Source of the DNA: Methanobacteriota archaeon
Lineage (GTDB): Archaea; Methanobacteriota; Methanobacteria; Methanobacteriales; Methanobacteriaceae
Reading direction: 5' to 3'
Assembly: GCA_023411115.1 (NCBI GenBank)
Contig: JAEYPF010000020.1
Span: forward strand, 21,260-85,259
DNA length: 64,000 nt
Under the pieces are notes generated by a model. It saw only the letters and a program-made list of their open reading frames with translations. It was not told where the DNA came from and did not search any database. How positions within the stretch are numbered: position 1 is the stretch's first letter; each line of letters opens with the position of its first letter. The translations under genes and the position numbers were made by a program. This document shows, piece after piece, positions 63,428-64,000 of the stretch.

Positions 63428-64000
63428 TTAATTCACATTAATACTTTATTAGTTAATAGTATTAAATATTATGACAATACCTCCTGTTTAAAAAAAGTGG
63501 ATCAAATAAATTCAAAGTTTTTCAACTTCAATGTCATATTCATCTTTTCTCATCATGACAACAATCAATTTCTCATCTAAACATATTAATTATTCTAGTG
63601 GTTTTATTATTGAATTTGCATATTTTCAAGCAGTACATGGACAGCCATAATTCCATATTCTTCAACATTTTATAAGGGGAATATATCTGCATTTTTGCAA
63701 TAAATTCTATAAAGTTTGTAAAACTATAAGCTTCCACTATAGTATGCGTTGGTACAAAAGAAATTTTGGCCATTGCAATAATGCCATGGTTTTAAGGCGT
63801 CGGCTGGAGTGTGATAATATCACTTCTGTGAAGGCTGGTTTTTCCGATTGTGGCTATAAAAGATGAGGACTTAAACCCTTGCAGAAATGTGAACGTTTGA
63901 GTTTGATGTTGGTCTAGTAGATGTGGTGACATTTGGTTACTACTGATACCCCCTTTTAATTTTCCAAAAAAATTAAAAATTTTAATTTATTAAGTTAAGG
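63428..64000. other. Intergenic right edge with a less AT-rich segment at 63785-63960
   Basis: No complete gene is clear. 63785-63960 is visibly richer in G and C than other intergenic DNA here and begins with an open run MVLRRRLECDNITSVKAGF that stops at TGA. A small palindrome GTGATA-A-TATCAC lies near 63815. It may be a remnant of a mobile gene or a structured RNA. The A/T-rich end of the window follows. Confidence 0.35.

Noticed and set aside
63573..63773. 66-codon minus-strand frame MAKISFVPTHTIV
   Set aside because: No ribosome-binding site, no family resemblance, and A/T-rich composition; kept only as an unresolved possibility.

Overview
The window is AT-rich archaeal chromosome, most likely from the genus Methanobacterium or a close hydrogenotrophic methanogen. 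The evidence is a HMf-type histone, a methanogen-type nif operon with two PII genes between nifH and nifD, a GGAA-N6-TTCC operator of NrpR type, a CbiS-type cobamide salvage fusion, an F420-dependent LLM oxidoreductase, archaeal myo-inositol-phosphate synthase, DUF2115/DUF166 families, and TATA-type promoters with GGTGA or GGAGG ribosome-binding sites. No tRNA, rRNA, CRISPR array or intact insertion sequence was seen.

Layout. 1-10.7 kb: housekeeping and signalling genes (partial cbiS, a PII-like gene, a secreted protein, two sister response regulators, queC, larC, a methyltransferase, pycB, a GT-C-like membrane protein). 10.9-19.0 kb: a complete nifH-I1-I2-D-K-E-N-X operon plus two 2[4Fe-4S] ferredoxins. 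It starts at a TATA box and operator and carries a terminator-like hairpin between nifK and nifE. A molybdopterin oxidoreductase follows. 21.2-22.5 kb: a papain-family protease beside a chagasin-type inhibitor. 22.5-26.5 kb: inositol-phosphate synthase, membrane proteins, a PadR regulator. 26.7-33.5 kb: a metalloid-type response island with two ArsR regulators, ArsC-like phosphatase, DGC protein, DUF166, ArsN2-type acetyltransferase, PadR and two QueG-like Fe-S proteins, but no arsenite pump in view. 33.6-36.6 kb: PadR plus GyrI-like ligand-binding proteins and a pair of sister membrane proteins, one frameshifted. 36.6-50.9 kb: DNA-repair HEAT protein, MoxR/VWA pair, MBL-rhodanese protein, ABC-2 exporter, DUF2115, DUF362 and LLM oxidoreductase genes. 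51-64 kb: accessory, defence-like region with HEPN, Fic, histone with an elaborate palindromic upstream region, NERD-UvrD helicase, and a compact operon of EVE/PUA-like protein, BrxD-like ATPase and BrxHI/Lhr-like helicase, then a giant coiled-coil zinc-ribbon protein preceded by decayed copies of its own start.

How they fit together. The nif operon should be switched on by nitrogen starvation. NifI1/NifI2 give post-translational switch-off, NifEN and NifX mature the cofactor, and the ferredoxins are candidate electron donors. nifB is not in the window. The strongest candidate for an undescribed system is the three-gene EVE-BrxD-BrxHI operon, which has the ATPase and helicase of type 2 BREX without its methyltransferase or PglZ. 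Second is the metalloid island, where corrinoid-type Fe-S reductase paralogues, one with repeated GCGCG motifs, sit among arsenic-type regulators and enzymes.

Several genes look broken by single-base changes (36255-36631, 62886-63427, possibly 27255-27400). These could be real decay or sequence error. All functional calls come from reading motifs; no database search was run.
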